Source of the DNA: CALBPI01 sp039700805
GTDB lineage: Bacteria > Pseudomonadota > Gammaproteobacteria > Steroidobacterales > Woeseiaceae
Length of the DNA: 52,840 nucleotides
NCBI GenBank assembly: GCA_039700805.1
Contig: JBCAZE010000005.1
Location: 1-52,840 of the forward strand
Direction: 5' to 3'
Shown: piece by piece, positions 34,012 to 41,617 of the stretch
Numbering within the stretch: position 1 is the first letter of the stretch
How the letters are laid out: each line of letters begins with the position of its first letter
Made by a program: the position numbers and the translations under genes
The notes under the pieces: generated by a model
What the model saw: only the letters and a program-made list of their open reading frames with translations
Databases searched by the model: none
What the model was told of the DNA's origin: nothing

Positions 34012-35032
34012 AGCAACACAAAAAGCGATTCAAATCGGCCGTGTGACGATCGCGCCTGGTGAGCGCGCATCGGTGCCGTTGCCGATTGCAGATCTGTACA
34101 CCCACACCGAAATGAACATGACAGTCGAGGTGATCAACGGCAAAAAGCCAGGTCCCACCCTGTGTGTTTGTGCCGCTATCCATGGCGATGAGATCAATGG
34201 CACCGAGGTGGTCAGGCAGCTATTGAAAACGTCGTCGCTGAAACAACTGCGCGGCGCACTGATTGCTGTACCTATCGTCAACGTACTCGGGTTCCTGAAT
34301 CTGTCGCGCTACTTGCCTGACCGACGCGATCTAAATCGCAGCTTTCCGGGGAGCCGGAAAGGCTCGGCCGCGAGCCGTCTCGCGGATACATTTTGTCGAG
34401 AGGTGTTGGCGCAATCGGACTGCGGTATCGACCTTCATACGGCCGCGGTTCATCGCACCAACTTGCCCCAGATTCGTGCTGATCTATCAAGCCCGGCAGT
34501 CGAGGATATTGCAGCGGTGTTCGGAGCCCCGGTGATCGTCAATGCGGAAAATCGCGGTGGCTCGTTGCGAGGACATGCAGGGGAGCTTGGAATTCCGTTA
34601 TTGGTTTACGAGGCGGGCGAAGCATTGCGATTCGATGATGTTGCTATCAGAACCGGGGTTCGTGGTGTGTTACGCGTCATGCGCCATCTCGGTATGTTGC
34701 CGCGTAAAGCGCCGGCGAGTTTTGGTGAGCCGGTTATCGCGCACGATAGTGCTTGGGTTCGAGCACCAAACAGCGGGCTCATGGTCAAGCGCGCAAAGCT
34801 TGGCGCGCGCGTCAAGACGGGTGAGATGATTGCAGAGATTGCCGATCCATCGGGCCGCGAATCCACTGAAGTTCGATCCCCGCACGAGGGTATCGTTATC
34901 GGATCAGCGCAGCTGCCCTTGGTGCATGAGGGTGATGCGATTTGTCACATCGCGACGTTCGACGCGCCTTCAACCGCTGCGAAGACCGTGGCGGCGTTCA
35001 ACGAACATCACAAACAATTCGGTTTTTCCTGA
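34004..35032 (+). CDS. M14-type succinylglutamate desuccinylase/aspartoacylase family protein
   Basis: Zinc carboxypeptidase-like protein of 342 residues from GTG 34004, overlapping rimK by 8 bases; an upstream in-frame TTG at 33962 is less likely. Zinc ligands are in AAIHGDEINGTEVVR (His and Glu) and GIDLHTAAVHR (His). The C-terminal beta domain carries a lipoyl-like fold near APNSGLMVKRAKLGARVKTGE. Tight coupling with RimB and RimK suggests that it removes or edits glutamate or N-acyl-glutamate groups in the same pathway. That is inferred from the neighbourhood. Confidence 0.88.
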   Translation: MAKATQKAIQIGRVTIAPGERASVPLPIADLYTHTEMNMTVEVINGKKPGPTLCVCAAIHGDEINGTEVVRQLLKTSSLKQLRGALIAVPIVNVLGFLNLSRYLPDRRDLNRSFPGSRKGSAASRLADTFCREVLAQSDCGIDLHTAAVHRTNLPQIRADLSSPAVEDIAAVFGAPVIVNAENRGGSLRGHAGELGIPLLVYEAGEALRFDDVAIRTGVRGVLRVMRHLGMLPRKAPASFGEPVIAHDSAWVRAPNSGLMVKRAKLGARVKTGEMIAEIADPSGRESTEVRSPHEGIVIGSAQLPLVHEGDAICHIATFDAPSTAAKTVAAFNEHHKQFGFS

Positions 35033-35078
35033 TCGGGCGATTGTCGTTCAGTTAAGGACAGAAACGAGGAGACGAAGG

Positions 35079-36599
35079 GTGGTATATCGGTTTGCAATGA
35101 TATTGGCGTGTGCTGTCGGTCTATCGGCTTGCATAACGCCAGCCGAAGTACGGCGTTCGGCTGCGGTTGATGCAACGCATACTGCGCTCGCGCGGATTTG
35201 CGAGATCGACGGCGCACCCATCGGGAGCGATTGTCCGGAGCCGCCAGCCGATCCCCGGCGTGCTGTCATTGAAGTGAATCCGGATGCGTTGAAAATCGCT
35301 GAAGCGTTGACCTGCTCTAGGGAAGCGTCGCCGCTATGCGGTATGCCGATCATGCTAAAGGCGAATATCGATACGGGCGATCAAATGACGACAACAGCGG
35401 GTGCTCACGCGATGGCCGGTTTTCGTGCCGCGGAGGATGCCACGCTTGTCGACCGATTACGCAAAGCCGGTGTCGTGGTGGTTGGAAAAACGAATCTCAG
35501 TGAGTGGGCCAACTTTCGCTCGAATGATTCCATCAGTGGATGGAGCGGTTTGGGCGGTCAGACAACACACGCCGTCGATACAACTCGTAACCCGTGCGGT
35601 TCGTCTAGCGGTTCCGCGGTGGCAGTGGCAATCGGACTCGTGCCGTTGGCCATTGGCACTGAAACCGATGGGTCGATTGTGTGCCCGTCCGCGATCAATG
35701 GCATTGTCGGGATCAAACCGACACTGGGTTTGATCAGTCGCTTTGGCGTGATTCCGATCGCGCATAGCCAGGATACTGCGGGCCCAATGGCAAAGGATGT
35801 TAAAACGGCTGCGTTGGGTCTAGCTGCTATGGCAGGTCGCGACGAACGAGACGCGGCGACAGCCGCGATTCCGGATGGGATGCTGCCGTTGGCTTTTGAG
35901 TTTTCAAGTGACGCTTTGGTGGGCAAGCGCATCGGTGTGCTGCGAAGCTTTTATGGCAGTGGTGAGGTAGAGGCGGTTGAGCAAGCGTTTTCAAGCGCGT
36001 TGGAAACCCTTCGTCGGGCAGGCGCGGTGTTGGTCGATCCAGTAACGATCGATACCACTGGTATGAGCGATGCGGAATACACCGTGCTTCTGTATGAGTT
36101 CAAAGCTGATCTCAATGCTTACCTCGCCGAGAGGCAAGCGCCGATGCGTAGTCTTGACGAAGTCATTGCGTTCAACGTCGCCAATCCAGAAAAGGCGATG
36201 CCGTTTTTTGGGCAGGACATCCTCGAGCTTGCGTCGCAGAAAGGTGATCTTGATGAAGCGGCGTACTTAACAGCGCGCCGCGTCTCGCGATCCATCGCGC
36301 GCGACGGCCTCGATCAATTGTTTGAACGACTGGGCCTCGATGCGATTGTTGCGCCGACGAACGGTCCAGCATGGCTAACAGATTATGAGAATGGCGACAG
36401 TTTCGCTGTAGGCTCGTCCTCGCTGGCCGCTGTTTCTGGGTATCCATCGGTAACGGTCCCGGTTGGTGAGGCCGATGGGTTGCCGTTGGGTATGTCCCTC
36501 ATCGGGCGTGCTTGGCGTGATGCGACACTCGTTGAACTTGCCTTTGCCTTCGAGCGCGCGCACGCCCTAACGAAAAAGGCGGATACGTCGTCGGACTAA
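35079..36599 (+). CDS. lipoprotein amidase (amidase-signature family)
   Basis: A protein of 506 residues. Start GTG 35079 has GAGGAG 7 bases in front; an in-frame ATG lies at 35097. The signal peptide ends in the lipobox GLSAC, so the enzyme is lipid-anchored outside the cytoplasm. The Ser-cisSer-Lys triad is visible: Lys in PIMLKANIDTGD, the first Ser in NPCGSSSGSAVAVA, the second in ETDGSIVCPSAINGIVG. GatA-like amidases with a lipobox occur in many gammaproteobacteria and act on amides of unknown nature. Its last four bases overlap the convergent hydrolase gene. Confidence 0.9.
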   Translation: MVYRFAMILACAVGLSACITPAEVRRSAAVDATHTALARICEIDGAPIGSDCPEPPADPRRAVIEVNPDALKIAEALTCSREASPLCGMPIMLKANIDTGDQMTTTAGAHAMAGFRAAEDATLVDRLRKAGVVVVGKTNLSEWANFRSNDSISGWSGLGGQTTHAVDTTRNPCGSSSGSAVAVAIGLVPLAIGTETDGSIVCPSAINGIVGIKPTLGLISRFGVIPIAHSQDTAGPMAKDVKTAALGLAAMAGRDERDAATAAIPDGMLPLAFEFSSDALVGKRIGVLRSFYGSGEVEAVEQAFSSALETLRRAGAVLVDPVTIDTTGMSDAEYTVLLYEFKADLNAYLAERQAPMRSLDEVIAFNVANPEKAMPFFGQDILELASQKGDLDEAAYLTARRVSRSIARDGLDQLFERLGLDAIVAPTNGPAWLTDYENGDSFAVGSSSLAAVSGYPSVTVPVGEADGLPLGMSLIGRAWRDATLVELAFAFERAHALTKKADTSSD

Positions 36600-37324
36600 G
36601 CGCCGACCGGCAGCCGCTCGTGCAGAAATGCCAGTGCTGAAGCCCACGATCTCGCATCGGCCGTCGCATCGTAGACGGTGCCGTTTGCAGGATCGTTGGC
36701 GGCAGGCGAAGTGAACGAATGCATGGTGTTGCCGTACGCATGGAGTTGCCAGTCTGCACCGGCTTCGGTCATCTCACGACTGACAGCCATCACGTCGTCA
36801 GGCGTTGCCATAGGGTCGTCCCAACCGTGCAGCATGAGTACGCTTGCCGAAATAGGCTGGATTGGCAGCTCGCTCGGGCGATGGAATAGACCATGGAAGC
36901 TGACAGCGGCGCGAACGGGATAGCCGATACGCGCCATGTCGAGTGCACACAAACCGCCGAAGCAGTAACCGATGATCCCACTGTTCTCTGCGTCGGATTC
37001 GGGCTGAGCCTGCAGGGTGTCGAGCGCACATTTGAGTCGGGCGTGAAGCGCCGCGCGGTTATCCAATAGCGGCTGCATATTCGCCGCATTTTCCTCTCGA
37101 CTCGTGCCAAGAATGCCTTTGCCATACAGATCAAGTGCGAACGCGGTATAGCCGGCTTCTGCCAGTCTTTTGGCAACCAGCCCGTCCTGTGGAGAGCGGC
37201 CTGCCCAATTGTGTGCGACTAAAACGCCTGGCAGCGGTGTGTCTGATGCGTCATCAAAAGCGAACTCACCCTGAAAGGTGTGTCCGTCCAATTCGTAGTC
37301 GATCAATCGGGTTTGCACGGTCAT
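36596..37324 (-). CDS. dienelactone hydrolase family protein
   Basis: Alpha/beta hydrolase of 242 residues. The nucleophile elbow is GYCFGGLCALD with cysteine in the nucleophile place, as in DLH. The catalytic Asp lies in MLHGWDDPMATPDD and the His in AYGNTMHSFTSPAAND. No signal peptide, so cytosolic. Substrates of the family range from dienelactones to other esters; none is indicated here. It converges with the amidase gene and is transcribed away from tRNA-Pro. Confidence 0.9.
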   Translation of the reverse strand: MTVQTRLIDYELDGHTFQGEFAFDDASDTPLPGVLVAHNWAGRSPQDGLVAKRLAEAGYTAFALDLYGKGILGTSREENAANMQPLLDNRAALHARLKCALDTLQAQPESDAENSGIIGYCFGGLCALDMARIGYPVRAAVSFHGLFHRPSELPIQPISASVLMLHGWDDPMATPDDVMAVSREMTEAGADWQLHAYGNTMHSFTSPAANDPANGTVYDATADARSWASALAFLHERLPVGA

Positions 37325-37387
37325 AGATGGCTCCGGTGGTGTTACGCAATTTCTTGTAGAAGGGCTTCAATCACGCGGAAAAGGGGC

Positions 37388-37417
37388 TTGGCCGTCGGCG
37401 TCCGACTCATGTACACT
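37388..37417 (+). promoter_or_regulatory. candidate promoter of tRNA-Pro
   Basis: TTGGCC (37388-37393) and TACACT (37412-37417) are 18 bases apart. The tRNA begins 12 bases after the -10 box, so the transcript would have almost no leader. Confidence 0.4.
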
Positions 37418-37429
37418 TCCGCGCTCGGT

Positions 37430-37506
37430 CGGCGAGTGGCGCAGCCTGGTAGCGCACCTGTCTCGGGGTCAGGGGGTCGGAGGTTCGAATCCTCTCTCGC
37501 CGACCA
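37430..37506 (+). tRNA. tRNA-Pro (anticodon CGG)
   Basis: A cloverleaf of 77 bases with encoded CCA. The acceptor pairs CGGCGAG with CTCGCCG. The D stem is GCGC/GCGC around AGCCTGGTA. The anticodon loop CTCGGGG gives CGG. The T arm is GGAGG-TTCGAAT-CCTCT. The anticodon stem CCTGT/TCAGG has a T.T mismatch at the base next to the loop. It decodes proline CCG codons. Confidence 0.96.
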
Positions 37507-37542
37507 ATTCCCTCAACGGATGCTTGTTCTTCGACGTTCGTG

Positions 37543-38550
37543 TCAAGAACGTCGGCTAATCGATAGCGATGCAATCGCAATCAGTGCTTCTTTATAAGCA
37601 GATTCCGGTAATCCAGAAATGGCATTGATGGCATTATCCACCGCTTCGTTGGCCCGTGATCGCGTGTAATCGAGCGCGCCTGTGGCCCTGATGGCTGCAC
37701 CGATCTCGTCTAACCGTTCAAGCCCACCACCGAGGATCGCATCCCGAATCAACGTACGTTGTGCGTCGTTGCCGGTGCGAATCGCATAGATGAGCGGCAG
37801 CGTCGGTTTGCCCTCTGCGAGATCATCGCCCAGGTTTTTGCCAAGTTCCTCGGCGCTGGCATCGTAGTCGAGAAGATCATCGATCAGCTGAAACGCCATG
37901 CCGAGTTCTCGACCATATTCGCGGAGGTTGGCGAGCACTGTTTCCGGTTGGTTGGTAATCAGCCCGGCAATCTCGGCACCAGCTTCGAACAGACGCGCCG
38001 TCTTGCGATAAATCACCTGACGATACTGCTCTTCCGTGGTGTCCGGCTCGTGCACGTTCATCAATTGCATGACTTCACCGGCTGCGATGGTGTTGGTCGC
38101 ATCTGCGAGTACGCGCATGATGCGCATGTCGTTGATATCCACCATCATTTGGAAGGAGCGTGAATAGAGGAAATCACCGACCAAGACACTCGCTTGGTTA
38201 CCAAAAACGGCATTCGCTGTGGCACGTCCGCGGCGACGATCGGAGCTATCGACGACGTCGTCATGCAACAGCGTCGCGGTATGGATGTACTCGATAATGG
38301 CTGCCGCCTGCACCGGTGTTGTGCCATGCTCTGGCGTATGGCCCAGTGCTCGCGCCGCCAACAATATGATCAATGGCCGAAGTCGTTTGCCGCCAGCAGC
38401 GACAATATAGGTCGCTACATCGGAAACCAAAGCGACATCGCTGGCCAGGCTGCTTTCGATCAAGGCATCAAGCGCCCTCAGCTCATCTTTACAAAGGGCC
38501 CGGATGTCCTCGATGGAGTCAGCCGCGTAGGATTCGTTCACTGCATGCAT
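37543..38550 (-). CDS. ispB: octaprenyl (polyprenyl) diphosphate synthase
   Basis: Trans-prenyltransferase of 335 residues that makes the side chain of ubiquinone or menaquinone. The first aspartate-rich motif is ATLLHDDVVDSSDRRRG near residue 90, and the second is FQLIDDLLDYDAS near 220. GGKRLRPLIILL is the usual substrate-binding block. ATG 38550 gives a normal N-terminus; the frame is open further to 38709 without similarity to the family. It is divergent from rplU-rpmA-obgE, the arrangement found across Gammaproteobacteria. Confidence 0.95.
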   Translation of the reverse strand: MHAVNESYAADSIEDIRALCKDELRALDALIESSLASDVALVSDVATYIVAAGGKRLRPLIILLAARALGHTPEHGTTPVQAAAIIEYIHTATLLHDDVVDSSDRRRGRATANAVFGNQASVLVGDFLYSRSFQMMVDINDMRIMRVLADATNTIAAGEVMQLMNVHEPDTTEEQYRQVIYRKTARLFEAGAEIAGLITNQPETVLANLREYGRELGMAFQLIDDLLDYDASAEELGKNLGDDLAEGKPTLPLIYAIRTGNDAQRTLIRDAILGGGLERLDEIGAAIRATGALDYTRSRANEAVDNAINAISGLPESAYKEALIAIASLSISRRS

Positions 38551-38959
38551 TCCCAAATGATGCCTTAAAACCAGAGATTTAGCGACTGTTCGGGCACCTT
38601 TCAAAGGCCTCGACAGAGCCGCTACGGAGCATTGTTCACGCGCATCACTATGACCGCCAAAAGGCCTCAAAAAACGCTGTAATTCGTTGACGGGGCTGGT
38701 ACTTATCATTACAATTGCCGATCTTTTTGGTCGCCAGCCAATGGCCGAAGCCGGAGGGCGCTTGCCCAGACCGTCTTCGATATGCGCTGAACAAAGCCGT
38801 TGATCGTCTATCAGTGGCCAACGACCGAAACTGAAGCCTCGTCAGTAGCGCAGATTCGAATCCGGTAACTTCCGGCGTTTCTGCTGGCCGGCGAAGACGA
38901 TATTTATGATTTATCGCCATGGGCACTTGCTAAGCCGATGGCATATGGAGCACGAGAAG
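38551..38959. other. 409-base divergent gap between ispB and rplU
   Basis: No gene supported. On the plus strand it holds a good promoter at 38687-38715, giving an rplU leader of about 238 bases. That leader has a GC-rich stretch near 38850-38900 with GCCGGC-type inverted pieces. No clear ispB promoter was found on the minus strand. Confidence 0.6.
38687..38715 (+). promoter_or_regulatory. probable promoter of rplU-rpmA
   Basis: TTGACG (38687-38692) and TACAAT (38710-38715) are separated by the ideal 17 bases. Transcription would start near 38722, about 238 bases before the rplU start, a long leader for a ribosomal protein gene. Confidence 0.7.
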
Positions 38960-39319
38960 ATGTACGCGGTTTTCAAAAGTGGCGGTAAACAGTACCGCGC
39001 CAGCAAAGGCACCCGACTCAAGGTCGAGAAACTTGATGCAGAACAGGGCTCTGCTGTTGAGTTCGATCAGGTTCTGCTGATTGGCGATGGCGCCAACGTC
39101 AAAGTCGGCTCACCGCTCGTTAAGGGTGGCAAAGTAAAGGCCAAAGTCATTGATACAGCGAAAAGCAAGAAAGTGACGGTCATCAAATTCAAGCGACGCC
39201 AGAACTACATGCGTACCAAGGGCCATCGTCAGTGGTACACAGAAGTTGAGGTCACCGGTATCACCGGTGCGCCGCGCGCTAAAAAGGCGGCTGCTGACAC
39301 CGGCGGCGAAGAAGAGTAG
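38960..39319 (+). CDS. rplU: 50S ribosomal protein L21
   Basis: A protein of 119 residues; E. coli L21 has 103. It starts MYAVFKSGGKQYRASKGTRL and holds KKVTVIKFKRRQNYMRTKGH in the C-terminal part, both standard for L21. An acidic tail (AADTGGEEE) extends the protein by about 15 residues. ATG 38960 is chosen, with GGAG in front; the frame is open to 38906. First gene of rplU-rpmA. Confidence 0.97.
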   Translation: MYAVFKSGGKQYRASKGTRLKVEKLDAEQGSAVEFDQVLLIGDGANVKVGSPLVKGGKVKAKVIDTAKSKKVTVIKFKRRQNYMRTKGHRQWYTEVEVTGITGAPRAKKAAADTGGEEE

Positions 39320-39373
39320 CGATCGGCGCAGCATACGCGACGCATCAGATTTAAAGCATTGAGGTAAATCGAC

Positions 39374-39631
39374 ATGGCTCATAAGAAAGCAGGCGGCTCT
39401 ACCAAGAACGGTCGCGATTCAGAATCCAAACGATTGGGTGTTAAGCGTTATGGCGGTGAAGTCGTCGACGCAGGCAACATCATCGTTCGTCAACGCGGCT
39501 CACACTTCCACCCGGGCGTTAACGTCGGCATGGGACGTGACTACACGTTGTTCGCGAAGGCGGCGGGCCGTGTTGAATTCCAGACGCGTGGCCCCAAAAA
39601 TCGCAAGCACGTTAATGTCGTTGCTGACTAA
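39374..39631 (+). CDS. rpmA: 50S ribosomal protein L27
   Basis: A protein of 85 residues, the usual length. It starts MAHKKAGGSTKNGRDSESKR and includes GSHFHPGVNVGMGRDYTLFA, the typical L27 sequence. The N-terminal tail reaches the peptidyl transferase centre. It has no cleavable N-terminal extension of the Firmicutes type. Lies 54 bases after rplU, with an intrinsic terminator 24 bases behind it. Confidence 0.98.
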   Translation: MAHKKAGGSTKNGRDSESKRLGVKRYGGEVVDAGNIIVRQRGSHFHPGVNVGMGRDYTLFAKAAGRVEFQTRGPKNRKHVNVVAD

Positions 39632-39654
39632 GCACCAGACACTAACCCGCTTCG

Positions 39655-39682
39655 AAAAACCCCGCGACATGCGGGGTTTTTT
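39655..39682 (+). terminator. intrinsic terminator between rpmA and obgE
   Basis: AAAAACCCCGC pairs with GCGGGGTTTTTT around a five-base loop (GACAT); six T follow the stem. It separates the rplU-rpmA transcript from obgE, whose start is 60 bases downstream. Confidence 0.92.
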
Positions 39683-39742
39683 GTGTGTATCGCATACCAG
39701 TGGCATCGTGTCACCGACGCGAACAAGCGGTAAAATGACGCT

Positions 39743-40846
39743 ATGAAGTTTGTAGACGAAGCAACGATGAGAGTGAGCGCGGGCAACGGGGGCGCTGGTG
39801 CGCTCAGTTTTCGGCGTGAGAAGTACATTCCTCGTGGCGGACCCGATGGTGGCGATGGTGGCCGCGGCGGCGACGTCGTGCTTGTTGCTGACAAGTCGAT
39901 CAATACGTTGGTGGATTTCAGGGTGCGTCGTAAATTCCGTGCTGATAATGGTGCTCCTGGTGCTGGCCGAAACTGCACGGGTGCATCAGGGGAGCACCTG
40001 TATATCAAGGTGCCTGTCGGTACTTTGGTCGTCGACATTGATACGCGTGAGTTGATCGGTGACTTGCGTGACGATGGTCAGCAACTGAGAGTCGCGGCGG
40101 GTGGCGATGGTGGTCTTGGCAATGCGCGCTTCAAGAGCAGTGTCAATCGCGCGCCCCGCAAAACGACGCCTGGAACAGATGGCGAGTCGCGTCATTTAGC
40201 GCTCGAGCTGAAGTTGCTCGCGGATGTTGGTCTTCTCGGCATGCCCAATGCCGGCAAGTCAACATTGATTCGATCGATGAGCGCCGCAAAACCAAAAATT
40301 GCAGATTATCCGTTCACGACGCTACACCCGAACCTTGGCGTGGTGTCGGTCGGTGCCTCGCAGAGTTTTGTGATGGCAGACATTCCTGGTTTGATTCCTG
40401 GCGCTGCAGAGGGTGCGGGTCTCGGCATTCGGTTTCTGAAGCACGTTCAACGTACACGACTGCTATTGCATCTCGTTGATATCGCACCGCCCGAAGGCAG
40501 TGAGGCGCCAGCCGACGCGGTCGTTAGTATTGCCGCCGAACTTGGCAAGTTCGACCCTGAGCTCGCTCAGCGGCCGCGATGGCTTGTCATCAATAAGAGT
40601 GACTTACTAGACGAAGATGCTCTAGCCAGCGCCCGCGAAGCGCTACTCGCTGCATTGACGTGGGAGGGGCCTGTCTACGAAGTGAGCGCCGCCACCGGAC
40701 AAGGCTGTCAGCAATTGGCTGGAGACATCATGGCATGGCTCGATCGCGAAGCGGCGCTCGTCAATGCGTCGAAGGATGATGGACCAGTGGAGCAACTACC
40801 CGAAACACGGGAAGCTGCAGGCTTGCCCGGATTAGACGACGAATAA
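39743..40846 (+). CDS. obgE: GTPase ObgE (CgtA), ribosome assembly
   Basis: A protein of 367 residues. The glycine-rich Obg domain (1-158) includes GNGGAGALSFRREKYIPRGG and GGDGGLGNARFKSSVNRAPR. The GTPase domain holds the P-loop LLGMPNAGKST near residue 166, switch DYPFTTLHPNLGVV, DIPGLIPGA and NKSDLL. The C-terminal tail is acidic (LPGLDDE). It works in late 50S assembly and stress signalling. A bidirectional terminator follows. Confidence 0.97.
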   Translation: MKFVDEATMRVSAGNGGAGALSFRREKYIPRGGPDGGDGGRGGDVVLVADKSINTLVDFRVRRKFRADNGAPGAGRNCTGASGEHLYIKVPVGTLVVDIDTRELIGDLRDDGQQLRVAAGGDGGLGNARFKSSVNRAPRKTTPGTDGESRHLALELKLLADVGLLGMPNAGKSTLIRSMSAAKPKIADYPFTTLHPNLGVVSVGASQSFVMADIPGLIPGAAEGAGLGIRFLKHVQRTRLLLHLVDIAPPEGSEAPADAVVSIAAELGKFDPELAQRPRWLVINKSDLLDEDALASAREALLAALTWEGPVYEVSAATGQGCQQLAGDIMAWLDREAALVNASKDDGPVEQLPETREAAGLPGLDDE

Positions 40847-40886
40847 TCGGCTCAACGGTGCCGTTTTACCTGGGCTATTAAACAGC

Positions 40887-40920
40887 CAAAAAAAAAACCG
40901 GCTTTTGAGCCGGTTTTTTT
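40887..40920. terminator. bidirectional terminator between obgE and rpsT
   Basis: AACCGGCT and AGCCGGTT form a perfect stem around a short loop. A run of A stands before the stem and seven T after it, so it can stop both obgE (plus) and rpsT (minus) transcripts. Confidence 0.93.
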
Positions 40921-40941
40921 GTATCTGCTGCGGTGTCGACC

Positions 40942-41208
40942 CTAGCCGCTGAGGCCAACAACCATCTTGTTCAAGCGGCTCTTATGACGCGCTGCTTTGT
41001 TCTTGTGAATGATGCCCTTGTTGACCATCGTGTCGATCACAGGCACCGCTTGCTTGTAGCTCGCTTGAGCGGCTTCTTTATCACCACTTTCGACATCGAG
41101 GATGACGCGTTTGATGTAGGTGCGCATGCGGGAACGCTGCGCCATGTTTGCTAACCGACGCTTCTCTGATGTGCGAGCGCGTTTCTGAGCTGATTTAATG
41201 TTTGCCAC
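40942..41208 (-). CDS. rpsT: 30S ribosomal protein S20
   Basis: A protein of 88 residues of normal length. It begins MANIKSAQKRARTSEKRRLA and ends ARHKSRLNKMVVGLSG. Start is GTG 41208; GGAG stands 10 bases in front. E. coli rpsT also has a weak start (TTG), which is part of S20 autoregulation, so the GTG here may serve the same purpose. It is divergent from murJ, as is typical. Confidence 0.96.
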   Translation of the reverse strand: MANIKSAQKRARTSEKRRLANMAQRSRMRTYIKRVILDVESGDKEAAQASYKQAVPVIDTMVNKGIIHKNKAARHKSRLNKMVVGLSG

Positions 41209-41617
41209 TGCCGGATTACTCCAAGTCTTTTCGAGAGCCGCCGCATAGCATGTTTCCGCATGCCGGAAGGGGCGCACCCAATCACAAATTCAATGCCAAC
41301 GTGTTTTTTTACTGTCCTAACGAGGCATTACAAGCGCTGCTGTTGCGGACAAACGTTGGGAAAAGGTCGTCCCTTACCGCCCACAATGGTGGCTCGCGAC
41401 GAATCAGCCGGCAATTATGAAGTTGGCTCTGGGCCAAGTCAATGCTGTTCCTATGAAAATACGGTTTTTTTGCCTGTTATCGACTGGCCATTGTTGTAAA
41501 CTGCCGAAGCTTGAAAAACGGTAGTTCTGGGCTACCGGTATTGGGAAAAACCGCATTAAATCCAAAGACCTGCAATCACCCGGCACCAATGAGGGCGCAT
41601 CGGACAGCAGCGGCTCA
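41209..41617. other. 409-base divergent gap between rpsT and murJ
   Basis: No gene supported. A hairpin CGGTAG (41519-41524) with CTACCG (41532-41537) lies 80 bases before murJ. TGTAAT at 41327-41332 on the minus strand could be a -10 box for rpsT. Promoter candidates for murJ near 41469-41500 are weak. Confidence 0.5.
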
